Source: Pyrrhoderma lamaoense
Lineage: Eukaryota > Basidiomycota > Agaricomycetes > Hymenochaetales > Hymenochaetaceae
Direction of reading: 5' to 3'
NCBI GenBank assembly: GCA_002794735.1
Contig: NBAZ01000007.1
Location: 1,116,001 to 1,180,000, forward strand
DNA: 64,000 nucleotides
Below the pieces are notes generated by a model, which worked only from the letters and a program-made list of their open reading frames with translations, was not told where the DNA came from and ran no database searches. Positions 11,536-23,100 of the stretch are shown piece after piece; position 1 is the first letter of the stretch, and each line of letters starts with the position of its first letter. Both the position numbers and the translations under genes were made by a program.

Positions 11536-13367
11536 ATGTCCGAACCCACCGTCTTCACTGTTTCCGCCTTTTATGGGCCAGTTATAAATCCCAAGGACCT
11601 CAAGTCATATGAAATATTGCCTCGGGCACTTATTGCTGTTGATCCGAGTGGAAACATCATTTGGGTAGAGCGTGACGTTCAACCAGGAAACTTGGAAGGG
11701 TATATCAGAGAAAGATTACCAGGGGTTCAAGTTCCAGACGGGCAGGAAATATTCGTTGCCTTAACTGAACTGGATGCGGGCGAGTTTATTATTCCAGGAT
11801 TTATTGACACCCACACAGTATGTAAAACCATCTAGTATCAGAAAGTTCTGAATCTAAACAAGACTTAAAGCATGCTCCTCAAGTGCCTAACATCGGAAGG
11901 TATGAATGGATATAGTCCAAATACTGTTTAATCGCTGATAAATGCAATCAGCGGACAGCAGTATGAACTTCTTGATTGGCTTGAAAATGTCACCTTCCCT
12001 ATGGAAGCACAATTTAAAGATATAGAATTTGCTAAGAAGATATATCCTGATGTTGTTAGACGATTCATTAGCTTTGGTGTAGGTGAATCTCCTTTCTATC
12101 TAAGATATTCGTAATTATTGAACAACAATAGACTACTACATGTTGTTATTACGGGTCGCTACATTTGGAGTCGACTAAAGTGTTGGCCGATGTTATAACC
12201 TCTCTTGGTTAGAGATTCAAGTTTTATCATTAATCAATTTACTGACTTGTCTAAAGGACAGCGTGCGTTAGTCGGGTAGGTTGCATTATTTATTATGATA
12301 TATATAATATGTCGTTGAATTCTTCCCAAGAAATGTAATATGAATCGTAATTCCCCAGATTACTATTGCGAGGCCTCGACGGAAGCTTCTTTATCCGATA
12401 CAAATAATTTGATATCTTATATACGATCCTTGAAGACTGGTTTAGTTCATCCAGTGCTTACGCCTCGATTTGCCATATCTTGTACCGGTGACCTCTTAGA
12501 TGGCCTAGGAAACATAGCCAAGCGGGATCCTACACTAGCAATTCAAACTCATATATCCGAAAATAAAGGAGAAATCGAGTTTACTCACTCCTTATTCCCT
12601 GACTGCGCAACGTACGCTGATGTCTATGCCAAATTTGGACTCCTAAGGGAAAGGACTATCTTAGCACATGGTGTTCACTTAGAAGATGTAGAACTGAAGT
12701 TGATAAAGGAGATGGGCTCCGGTATCAGTCATTGTCCAACAAGTAACTTTAACCTCCGAAGTGGTATGGCAAAGGTCGGAGAGATTCTCGACCGAGGAAT
12801 TAAGGTCGGTGGCCGAATGATTTCTACCGATTTACGTTTGTTCGGACCTGATAAACGTAATTAGGTGGGCCTTGGGACGGACGTTTCAGGAGGCTTCTCT
12901 CCATCAATGTTGAATGCCATTCAAAATGCTTCAATCTGTTCAAAGATGGTTGCGGTCCAGACATGTACAGAACAGACAACACTCTCTTCCTCAGGTTTTG
13001 CAGGCAAACAACTTCCTATCGCGACACTTCTTTATCTTGCAACTCTTGGAGGAGCATCACTATGCTGTATGGAGGATAAAATTGGGTCCTTTGAGTTAGG
13101 CAAAAGCTTCGATGCACTCATAGTCAGCATCCGAGCGGAGACTGAAAATCCAACAATTTGGAGTACGGCAGAATGGCAGGCCGGAGCTGCAAAGAGCGCC
13201 CAAGTCAGAATACCTCCGATGCAAAGAAGGAACTAGACGGTCAATTGGAGCGTTTCCTATTTGGTGGTGACGACAGGAACATACTCAAGGTTTACGTACA
13301 AGGCAAATGCATAGGAGGAAAAGCATTTAAGCCCAGGTTTGAGTCTAAACCTGTGGCGGTCAGTTGA
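11536..13367 (+). CDS. GUD1: Guanine deaminase
   Basis: Zinc amidohydrolase that deaminates guanine to xanthine in purine salvage and catabolism. Exons 11536-11817, 11871-11899, 11952-12078, 12132-12207, 12257-12275, 12331-12804 and 12865-13367, about 503 residues. The metal motif is split by intron 1: PGFIDTHT joined to HAPQVPNIG. It is followed by LLDWLENVTFPME, TTTCCYYGSLH, NMNRNSPDYY, THISENKGEIEF, ILAHGVHLED and the final metal aspartate in GLGTDVSGG. Two one-base deletions are inferred: at GGG 12274-12276, which restores a clean donor and the V-G-K-C-N-M-N motif, and at CCC 13199-13201, which restores the C-terminal block with LERFLFGGDDRNI. Confidence 0.95.
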
Positions 13368-13598
13368 GTTGATTAGATACACACTCACCACGCAACTAGA
13401 TATTAGATCAGTATAGTACATTTTAGCTTTACAGTAGTTTACATTGGAAACTAGAACAATTACTAGTACACCTCTCAAGCCCCAAACTTAGTAAGATCTA
13501 TCGCCCTTGAAATCGCCAAATTCCCATTTAAAACACTCCGATTCCTGTGTACTCTTCGGTCAGTACAAAAAACAAGAGTAGCAAAGGAAATAAGTGTA

Positions 13599-14926
13599 TC
13601 ACATATCACGTACAAGGCAACCCGGATCTTCGTCTATGGGCATAGGAACTTGCCTACCAGGCTCCCATTCTCGTTCGTCTGCGAGGATTATGGTGGCAAC
13701 TTCACGAATAGTATGTTTTCTTACGTCCGATGCATGCCACCCATATTCACCCATTGTGTTGTATACAATCTTCTTCCCCATATGGCAACGCGTTTCAAGA
13801 GCATATCCTGACTGAGCACAAACACTGCCAATACCCGTGCAAGCTCCCTGAGGAATTGGATCGGCGTTATGATATACATGAGTTATAGGTGATTTGGGAG
13901 GGAGTGGTAAGTGAAGACGAGACGCAGCAAGAAACTCCCCGGGAGATTCAAAAGCAACAGCTGGTACACCAAATGTCGAGCCGAGGAGCGCTGCCAAAGC
14001 TCCACCCAAAGAGTGCCCGGTGAGCCATATATTGGCATCTGGGAACAAATAAGTCAGATTATTGTAAAGGTTCTAAATATCAAGTTAATCATCAGAGTCT
14101 TTTCTCAAAGGAGATCGGATGGGCATCTTACAACTCCAGTAGAATAGAATAGACTCTCCTCTACCAAGGCCTTGCTCAGACAAGTATTATCACACCTCCA
14201 ATGCTTAGAGAAACAGTCACAGACGGTTGAGAACATCCATGTAAAGTCGACACGTGCACAACAACACGAAAAGAGAAGATTATCATTGAATTTGTCTTTT
14301 TTGGATGTTGGCCCTTGAATAGTAGTGCCTTTAATCGATAAGATGATCGTTGAGTTGTCCGAAGATACAAATACGTGTCCACGAAATCCATCTGCAGTAT
14401 CCTCCCAGCCAAAAGGAAGGGACTTCGAAAATTTGATTAGATTATTAGACATTAGTAAGTAAGACAATCGATTATGACGTACTTCGTTCCATGCACTATC
14501 AAGGTCATACCAGTTCTTCTGCCCTGGGAGAGCGTATGCGTTACCAGACATCATTGCAAGCTGCTGTAGTGTATGTCTATCCTCAATGTTTGGTCCTTCA
14601 ACTTGTACTTCATCCCAGTCAATTGAAACGTCTTCGTCACCGAAGCGGGCTTGCATCAAGTGTTCCACAGAACGAGGCTTATATACAGTCGTTGGGCGAG
14701 TCAACAGCGTCTTTGAAGGTGCATCAGGAGACGAGACTTCAAAATTGATATTTAGGCCTTGGTTTCGAATCTGAGTAGAATAATCCTTGACTAGATGAAA
14801 AGTAAGGACATCCGGAGTCTGGAGCGAACGGTCGTAAAACGTTCTTTCGGGTTGAAACTGGGTCCAAATGAGTAAGAAGAACAGAGAAAAGGAAGAAAAT
14901 AATGCGAAGGATCCCAGTCTTCCCAT
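13599..14926 (-). CDS. ATG15: Autophagic body lipase ATG15
   Basis: Vacuolar phospholipase that breaks down the membrane of autophagic and Cvt bodies. Exons 14483-14926, 14132-14422 and 13599-14072, about 402 residues. An N-terminal membrane anchor (about residues 6-22) routes it through the ER and MVB. Family hallmarks are SLPFGWED, NDNLLFSCCCARVDFTW, VCDCF, the lipase nucleophile elbow GHSLGG, HVYHNADP (catalytic Asp) and a histidine in the KHTIREV stretch. It is shorter than many fungal ATG15 proteins because it lacks the Ser-rich tail. Convergent with guanine deaminase and divergent from the membrane protein at 15232. Confidence 0.95.
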
Positions 14927-15231
14927 TTTAAATTAATGTCATTGAGGCATCAGAGAGGATGCGATCTTTAGTTGAGGTCGATGGATTGAGGGAAACCAGA
15001 TTTAGACTAAAATGGGAATCAGCATGTCACGGGAGCGAAACTTGTCTTTCTGATTAGACCCCTATTTATCATTACATCCATGTGTCCATGATCTAACTCT
15101 CAACGAACTATATCTCTGTGCTTCTCCTCTTTGTACTTCTCTGTTGTCGCTCTGTTGTAACTCTCACCTGTACTATTCGTTACGACCTAATGTTTAATGA
15201 CCGTTACGATTGTCATCCATAATCGTATATA
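14927..15231. promoter_or_regulatory. Divergent promoter ATG15 / four-helix membrane protein
   Basis: 305 bp between opposing start codons, with CT-rich stretches near 15118-15170 before the plus-strand gene. I recognise no specific operator. Confidence 0.5.
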
Positions 15232-16942
15232 ATGTTTTCTTCTCATCGCTTAAATTCACCTCCCCCTATTTCTCACTTTCGTCGACCATGGTCCCCTTTG
15301 AACTTCGAGTCTACTAGGAATGGTACTCAAAGACAGGACAGTATATCCTCTGAATCTTCGTTTGAGGCGCTGGAGCTGGCCGAATATCAAGCAAGATTTC
15401 CCCAAACACGTCAAGCTGAGCCAATGCATAATCAAGTCTATCATCATTCCTATCCCCCGGAGCATTTCCCAGAGTATCCTGCTACACCTCCTAGAACCTT
15501 TTCTCTAGCAAGTCGTAACTCCTACCAAGGAAGCTCACCATCAATGACTTCAGGTACAAGCTCGTCTTCTCATGTCTATTCAGCTCGGCTTAGTACACTG
15601 TCCCCCTTGCGTCGGCCCCTTTCACTTCCTACCCCGCGGGTAGTAAAGTCGCACGCTATCTCAGACGTTTCTCGCACTCACAACTACCCTTGGTTGGCAG
15701 AAGATGTACTAGATGAAGAACCCACTGAAGAAGACTTTTCTTCATTTCCCGAATGGTCTAGAGATTGGTTTAGGAATAAGACTCTAGAACCTGTTAAGCA
15801 TGTATATGAGCCCATCCTTTCATTCGATCCAGCAGTTGTGACGTCGTCCTATAACACTGCCTTGGCATCCTCATCAATACCCTATTCCTCCAGTAATGGA
15901 TCGCATCGCAATCTTTTACCCTGGTCTACAGAGGATGAAGGTCCGCGTACACATGTCACTGCGGAGATGAAAAAGGAGCGGATAAGGATGTTGAAACAAG
16001 AGTTTGCAAATAACTCAACGGATCTATTGGATCATAAAGGTCAAACAACCATTGGAAGCGTTGACGCGAAAGGAAAAATCATCACTTCGGGTCCTAAAAA
16101 ACGCGCGTTAGTTAGATGGACTCAGGGATTATTTGCTTTCGGGGCCGTATTGGCCTCGTTATACTCAGCAATAGTATGTATCTTTAGTCTTTAATTATGA
16201 CATAGCCTTACATATATAATTAGATTCTGAAACCTTCAGAAAAGCCCCCTCCTAAAGGCACTGTAGCAGCATACCTACTATATATCATCTCGGTGGTCAC
16301 TGTATTGCTTATGACATATGTGTTCCTTATTCGCCCATGTTGCCTTTCCGGCAAAAGAAAGGCAACACATAGATATGAAGGTCCTGGTGGAATGATGGTC
16401 TTACCTATACAGGAGCTTCCTGGAGGGAAGGAGAAGAAAAGGAAAAACGGAAATAAAGGAGATAAGAACTTCAACTCTGGCATTAATGTCAATCTCATAG
16501 TTGATCCTGCTGCATTTGGCAACAACCCCGGCGGTACAGCCGCTGATGCGGACCTTGACGAAGAAGGTATTCCCAGGCACCATAGAGCTGTAAATCGGCG
16601 AGGAATATTCGAAGGATTAGCTCTAGAGCAGAAGTGGAAGTTTGCTCGCAAAGAACTTCACCTTATTTTACTATTCGATACTCTCTTCTTTATCGGCTGG
16701 GGCGTAGTGTTCGTTGTTATCCTTTTAGGCAAAAGGTGTCACATCGGACTTTTGGGCGGATGGTGAGTTATATTACGTTCCCCTTCTCAGGCTTTATACA
16801 AAACACCGACGCAAACAGGTGCGATAATTACAACGTCGCCACAGCTCTGTCGGCATTCCTTACCCTTCTATTTGCTTTCAGTGTATTCTTCGATGTGAAG
16901 GACCTACATGCTAGTAAAACATCCCCTAGGACTCGTATATGA
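15232..16942 (+). CDS. Orphan fungal membrane protein with four predicted helices
   Basis: Function unknown. Exons 15232-16173, 16224-16762 and 16819-16942, about 534 residues, all in phase. Roughly the first 295 residues are Ser/Pro-rich and look disordered. They include PWLAEDVLDEE and a WSRDWF patch. Four hydrophobic helices follow: two close together around the first intron (GLFAFGAVLASLYSAI and LLYIISVVTVLLMTYVFL), then a basic/Gly-rich cytosol-like loop, then two more (LILLFDTLFFIGWGVVFVV and ATALSAFLTLLFAFSVFF). A conserved-looking end, FFDVKDLHASKTSPRTR, follows the last helix. It resembles an uncharacterised basidiomycete family from memory, but I cannot name a Pfam domain. Confidence 0.85.
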
Positions 16943-17231
16943 TTTTTTGCTCTTCTCTATTTGGGATGATTTAATTTTGCATGATTTTCAATGAGTTGAT
17001 GACTAAACCTATGATTACTTCTTGTTTTATCTGTTTATACCAAATCAGTACGTGCGAGCGACGTTTTTCAAACTCAGCGCCTCTTTGCGCCACACGCCAC
17101 GGAAATTACAAACATATTTGAAGGTAGATGAGATACTATTGGGTAAAATTAGCTGTAATAAAAGCAGAGCAGTCCGATTCAATTTCCTGTTTCCACCTTG
17201 TATTGCGGGCTTTCTTTCTCTCACGTAAAAT

Positions 17232-18646
17232 ATGTCTGTCAGCTTTCGCAGTTCGGTTTTCTACACCTACGATATAGGCTATATGTCAGCCTCGGAAAGC
17301 TTACACCAGGAATACAAGACACCTCATAACTCTAGGATGGTAGATCTTCCTCCAGAAATTTGGATTGACATTTTTGACTTTGCTACTCACATTCCGGGAC
17401 TTTTAACTATCGACAATGTCACCGATTTGGAGGCTTATGCGGAGGACGAAGATGGAATTATTTTACATGATCTTTATCACGAATCAATGCGCGTCAAGCT
17501 TGCTATCAGCTGTGTCTCAAAGTCCTGGAGGAGACTTGTTACTCCTTTACTTTTCCGATGTCTTCTGATCCACAGTGGTTCACATGCAAGAATTATCTCC
17601 AACGCGTTATCATGCTTTCGATCTTCCCAGTCTTCAGAGAAATTTGTTGGTAAATGGATAAAACGAATAGAAATTGCAGTTGAGCATGGTTATTGGGAAG
17701 AGGACAGTCTCTTGGCTTTGACTAATATCCTTGACTGTGCCCCGAATCTCCTTGTTTTTTCTGATTTTCATAACACTGCTCGAGTTCCTGAAGGTAACTT
17801 GGCTCAAAATGTTGTAAGAAAACTTCGTCAACTATGTATAGAAGGATCTCTAAGGAGATTAGAGTGGTCGGGTCCATCATGTTTCCCTCTCGAAGACTTA
17901 CTTGATGATGCACCATCACTGGAGGTCTTGATGACTAAGCAGACATCTGTTAAACTGGTTTCTCTTCCAAAACTGCGGACTCTGGTCGTACGAAATGCAA
18001 AGCCAGTTGATAAACTTGCTCTTTTGAGTGCCGGGTCACCTAAACTGCATAGTCTGATATCTTTTGCTGAAACTAAACGGACCTCAGACCCCCTTTCCCC
18101 ATCCTTCCCCCAATTGTTCTCTCAATACAGTGTCTTTCCATCTCTGAAACATCTACACTGCGTCCTTCCCCAAATAAGAATATTTCGGACTTGATACAAA
18201 CTATGTCATCACTATCCACTTTAACTTTGGACTTCGTTCTGGAAACACGGTCCCGAAACCTAGACAGATATCTAATCCAGCTACCAAATACACGAAGAAT
18301 AAACCTTCAGAATTTTCCACCCCTTCGAGCTCAGTATGGACAAAGACCTGACGCCCAAGCATTACGATCTGCCTATGATTTCCTTTGGAATCTGATAGAT
18401 AGAAGAAATAACGCTTCTTTGCAAACTATAGGCTTTCATATCTCTAGAGGCTATTTCGATGACGAGGACTTTGAGTTACCTGAGAATTTGGCCACGTCCG
18501 ATGGTTTCTGGGAAGCTTTCATCTCACAATGCAATAAGCAAAATATCAAGCTTGAGGCTTCGGTTGGCGTTGTAGATCATGTGTTGTCGAACTGGTATCC
18601 GTTCCACCTGGGTTTAGTCCCTCATAATTTACTGGTTGATCAGTAG
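17232..18646 (+). CDS. F-box protein, single long exon
   Basis: Likely substrate receptor of an SCF ubiquitin ligase. About 471 residues. The F-box lies near residues 36-110: LPPEIWIDIFDFA, then CVSKSWRRLVTPLLFRCL. After it come LRR-like strand-helix units (for example LRRLEWSGP, LEVLMTK, LPKLRTLVVRN, LKHLHCVLP). The frame breaks at CCCC 18178-18181. One more C restores LPPNKNISDLIQ and joins the second half, which continues to the stop at 18644-18646. Start at 17232; an internal ATG at 17283 is possible. Substrate unknown. Its partner SKP1 is encoded at 31789-32695. Confidence 0.85.
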
Positions 18647-18963
18647 TACTATATTCTTCTTTTAATTCATCTTTGTCGTTTTCTTATATCGTACATCTCC
18701 TGTTGCATTTCTTCAATTTTTGGATTATCTTCGTAATGTTTTTTTCATCGCAAATCCATATACCCGGTATGGTAGTAACAAGCATCGTAAAATGTCTATA
18801 TGTTGGTAATAATAGGTTGTAATCATAAGAGTGATCATCATTACAAACGGTATTTCCCGAGGACTTTGTATGCATGAGCAGGGAACTGCTTTTACGGCGG
18901 GCCACGAAACATGATGATGCCATTGTTCGTATTTCTGGCCGCATCTCTTCTTCTCAACACGAC
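18647..18963. other. Intergenic between F-box gene and PPAT
   Basis: About 317 bp with the F-box 3' end and the PPAT 5' region. An upstream in-frame ATG at 18874 could add 30 residues to PPAT, but the fungal family normally starts close to the hydrophobic strand encoded after 18964. Confidence 0.5.
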
Positions 18964-20153
18964 ATGAGTTCTTCATCAACGTTTTCTCATTCCATCTTGA
19001 TACTAGAGCTTGCAAGTTTGAACGATACTCACAGATTTACGCCGGCTATCGCTCAAGCGACAGAGCAGACCTCCGAACGGTTACTTATCATCTTATTCTG
19101 TGAAGCCTTTAACAATGAAGCGAACCTCAGTCACACCCAAAGCTGGTCGGACGTGCAAGCCATATTAACGTCGGTTTATGTGGAGTCTACTCGTATTGCA
19201 CAAAAAGCGGACCGGATACTTATGGATGTTGATGTTCTTTTAAGGGGCCTTGATATCGAGGTTCCTCTTAAGAAGCAAGATGCCTGGAAACATGTATTCT
19301 ACTCTGTAAAAGGTATGCACTCTAGAATCTGTCCACTTATCTATAATACTCATCTCCGTATGAACTATTTGACCCATTGTGTTAAAGATGAAACAAGATA
19401 CCCTTTACCAAAGTGGATTTGGAAACTCCCAAGCACAAATGTTGATGTTCAGGAACCTTCTGTCACAGGAACTGGTGAAGGCTGGAAAGGCGTCAATGGA
19501 GATACTAATTCTCCTAGTTCTATTCCATCAACTTTCCCTGTAGTTGCATTGGGTGGTACTTTCGATCATCTTCATTCCGGTCACAAAATCTTATTGAGTA
19601 TGGCTGCATGGATTGCTCACGAAAAAGTTATTGTAGGCGTTACAGGTGAAACAAAATTTTAGTTCATTAATTCTTTTTTTCTCAAAATATTGAGCATGTC
19701 ATTGGACTAGGCGATAAACTACTTCAGAAAAAGACACATAAAGATTTGCTAGAATCGTTAGATACCCGGATAAATCGCACACGAAGTTTTTTAGAATTCT
19801 TCAAGCCTGGTCTTGTTTATCATGTCGTCCCGATCGATGATGTATACGGACCCACAGCAACCGACCACAATATTCAAGCGCTCGTAGTGAGTAAAGAGAC
19901 GTTGGGTGGTGCCTCATCTAGTACGTCTCTATACTTCTTAAGTAACTGGCCATCGTTAAACATTGTTTCAGTCGCCAAGCTCCGTGAAGAAAGGAATATG
20001 CCACAATTACGATGCTTCGTAATTGATGTGATCTCCACAACCTCTGCAAACCTCGAAGCAGAAGATATAGACATGCTGAGACAATTAAAAATGAGTAGTA
20101 CCTTCATTCGAGAATGGATCGCTAAAAATCGTAAGGAAATCACGCGAGAATAG
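18964..20153 (+). CDS. CAB4: Phosphopantetheine adenylyltransferase (PPAT)
   Basis: Adenylates 4'-phosphopantetheine to dephospho-CoA, the fourth CoA step; CAB5 in this window does the fifth. Exons 18964-19312, 19388-19645, 19711-19920 and 19972-20153, about 332 residues. The eukaryotic-type N-terminal half is poorly conserved. The nucleotidyltransferase domain starts at VVALGGTFDHLHSGHKILL (T/HxGH motif) and runs through VIVGVTGDKLL, YHVVPIDDVYGP and ALVVSKETLGGA, with the SSTFIREWI helix at the end. Two introns (19313-19387 and 19921-19971) are multiples of three without stops, so an unspliced reading is also open; splicing gives the better family match. Confidence 0.92.
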
Positions 20154-23100
20154 AACAGAGAAGGTAAAGAATTTCTGTGTATCAAATCACATGTATTTGT
20201 ATTCCAAAGGGTATATAAATTTTCATTTCCCTCTCTGAAATTTGTGAAGGCCTCTGACTGTAATAAAGTTCTGGATAGAACAATTCTGCACAAGTTTAAT
20301 TGTACCGTATCATTCTTAAATGTCACGAATATCCCACCAGCATCAACTTCTGCCGAAAAAACCATTGTTTATCAACTCACACAGCTTGAAAGTCTGTCTT
20401 GTGTTTGTATACTTGTATGGGACATTTTTAGATGTCGTGTGTATGTCACACAGACTATCAACTCTTTTCCATCTTTTTTTGTCTATCTTGTGAACCAAGT
20501 AATATCTCCACCTAAGGAACCGACACCAGAACCGATAGTCTTTATTCAGAAGCAAATCTCTGCTGGGCAATAGGTGATTCATCCGAAATCGTTGACCATT
20601 CAACTTTGTAAAGGATCCGACTCTAAGTACTTAATATGGATACACAGATCACGCATCGTTTAAGCACGACACGGTAACAGTATCCGGTACTCGGTACATG
20701 GCTATTATACTACTGGTCTATTTGAACATTTTCTTCTTCTATTCAGTTTCTTCAGGTACGTTTCGTCTGGATGTTTTATTTTTCTTTCTTTCTGTGATAC
20801 TGCTATGTGGTGGACGGATGTTTGCGTGTGCCGCAAAGTGTAGATGCACACTGAATTTTGACTACTGTGTGAGAGTGAGAGTGAAAATTGCGGCAAAGAA
20901 TGGATGTTATCTCCCCCTTTTCTCTGCTCTCGCTAGTTATACTCGGCCAGAATATATCAGTTGTCTTTGCACATCCGTTGCCCGCAGTTCTGCGTAGTTA
21001 CTGTGTACAGCATCCTCTACTTTTAAATGACGCTAAATTTCCCTTGATGGAAAGAGTGTATGGACGTTCCGCGGGTGGAGAGGGGATCGGTAAAGAATGT
21101 ACGAACCATTCTTTCAGGCCCGTTAAAGGTATACGGTACTTGTGGATCTTCTCTATTATATACAAATGGGTGATGATAAGAAACAACGTACCGAATAGGA
21201 AGATAGTATAATGTAGTGGAGTGAAGACGGTGAATGTTATCAGTATCTTTGTTGATTTGTTGGAGACTAAACTCCCCACTCTGTCCCCCACATCTAATTT
21301 AGAACACACAGATCATAGGTCCGCGGCTTGGAAGAATGAATGGACAAGCCCATGAATGATGATAGTGGTGGACTTAGCGGTTACAGGCTCTGATGCTAAG
21401 AAATAAAAATATGAAGAAGGAAAAGGAGAAAGAACCTCAAGAACCAACGAGAAGACTAGGCGTCGAAAAGTCCCACTAGAGTAAACCCGAAACGATGCTC
21501 TCATGTAAACCAGAGATGAATTGGAAGCCGCCCATTTGATTCGGTTCGATTCTGATCACGCCTTTTTTTCTCCCTTTTCTTCCTTCTTTCTTTCTTAGTC
21601 GCGCCTTGGATACGATTGTAACTAATATAACTAATTCTTTTTTACGGATTGTTGCTTCTTGGTTTCAAACGACAATGTTTTAGCTCTTAGAAAATTCTCT
21701 TGTCATTAGAATTACGATTGAAACATCTTTGCATCTTTGTTTTGAGCCTTCTTTTTCCTAGCTTTATCCCTCTTTCGCTCTTGTTACCACCTATTATTCA
21801 TTTCTTAATATCTATTCGCCTTCTTTTCCTAATCTATTCTTGGCCATCTTCTCAGGGTCTCTTTCAAGTTTACTTTTATGCACATGTGTCCCTTCGGGCC
21901 GTTGTGCTTCTCCCTTCTCCCAATCATGATCCTTAGTGGTGAAAGGACTTTAAGTAAGAAAGGCGGAAAAAGAGAAAGTATATCAGATATTTATACTTGA
22001 AAGGTAGATAGAATTTGGACAGTGGATCACAGGGAGATCAAAATCTATCTATGAGCGGGTGCAGGTAGGTGTTTTGTATTATTATACTAATTATATTAAG
22101 TATTATATCGTGCTTCTCTATCAACCTCTCCCATCTGTTAATTAAATGTTTCTGATCTGATTATCAAGTATCTTGATCCATTAAAGGTATGCATAGATGT
22201 ACATTGTTCATGTACATGTACCTGGAACCGCCGCCGTCACACTCTTCCTCCCTTTTTCGAGTTTGCTATTCGTTTCAAGGCTGGATTTAAGTCATCTTCT
22301 ATCTTACTTATCTAGATCCTTGTTTCTATTAGTACCTGACAGATAAACAAGAGCAAGCAAATAAATATTTAGATCGGAAGGTGTATCGCAAACAAGGAGG
22401 TGGTTGTCTGGGGAAAGAGCGTCGAGGCAGGGTAGAAAATCAAGATTAACATCATTACTTGAATATCATTACTAGTAATTTAGTAGTCGTAATATCTTAA
22501 TTGCTTTCGTTTTTTCTTCATCCGTACTACCCTCGGAGCTAGCTACCTTCTACCATTTTCAGACGCAACTCCGAATTACTGCTCACTCGACCTTGATGAC
22601 CTTGATGGGTGAAGGAAGACAAAGGAAACAATGATTATTGAATAAGATACATATTAGTTTATATCCTTAATTCTCGCTTAAGGCTCGAGAATAGCTTCAT
22701 TACTACACATTACAAAGCTTAAAGCGATTATATCCTGGAGGATCCGGAGATGTAGGGATGAGCTATATTATTACATACACATGTATCCATAGTACCTGGG
22801 AAGGGGTGTAAATATTTTATTGTGTTATCAAAGCGCGTACTGTTGGCAATCTCGGAGAACAACTTTTTATAGATGCGTATGCTGGCATGCCAGTGTTTCT
22901 GGGCTAGGCTGGGCGTTACTAGTACAAGTGCATGCAAGTACATCAGATCAGTTCCCATCTACTACCCTTCATATCAATTTCTCATACTAATTAAGCATTT
23001 TTGGAGCCATAGGACTAAAAATGTAATCAAAGGACGTGTACATCAGTTACTAGTTACTAGTCATGGTGTTTCTACTCACACGATTACACGTAAATCGGGG

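Noticed and set aside
20900..21211. 103-codon frame with a hydrophobic N-terminus like a signal peptide
   Set aside because: No family match, no splice context and a composition like the surrounding pyrimidine-rich DNA; not enough to call a gene.
21541..21570. GGTTCGATTC plus a T run, resembling a tRNA B box and Pol III terminator
   Set aside because: No five-pair T stem, no matching A box and no acceptor stem upstream.
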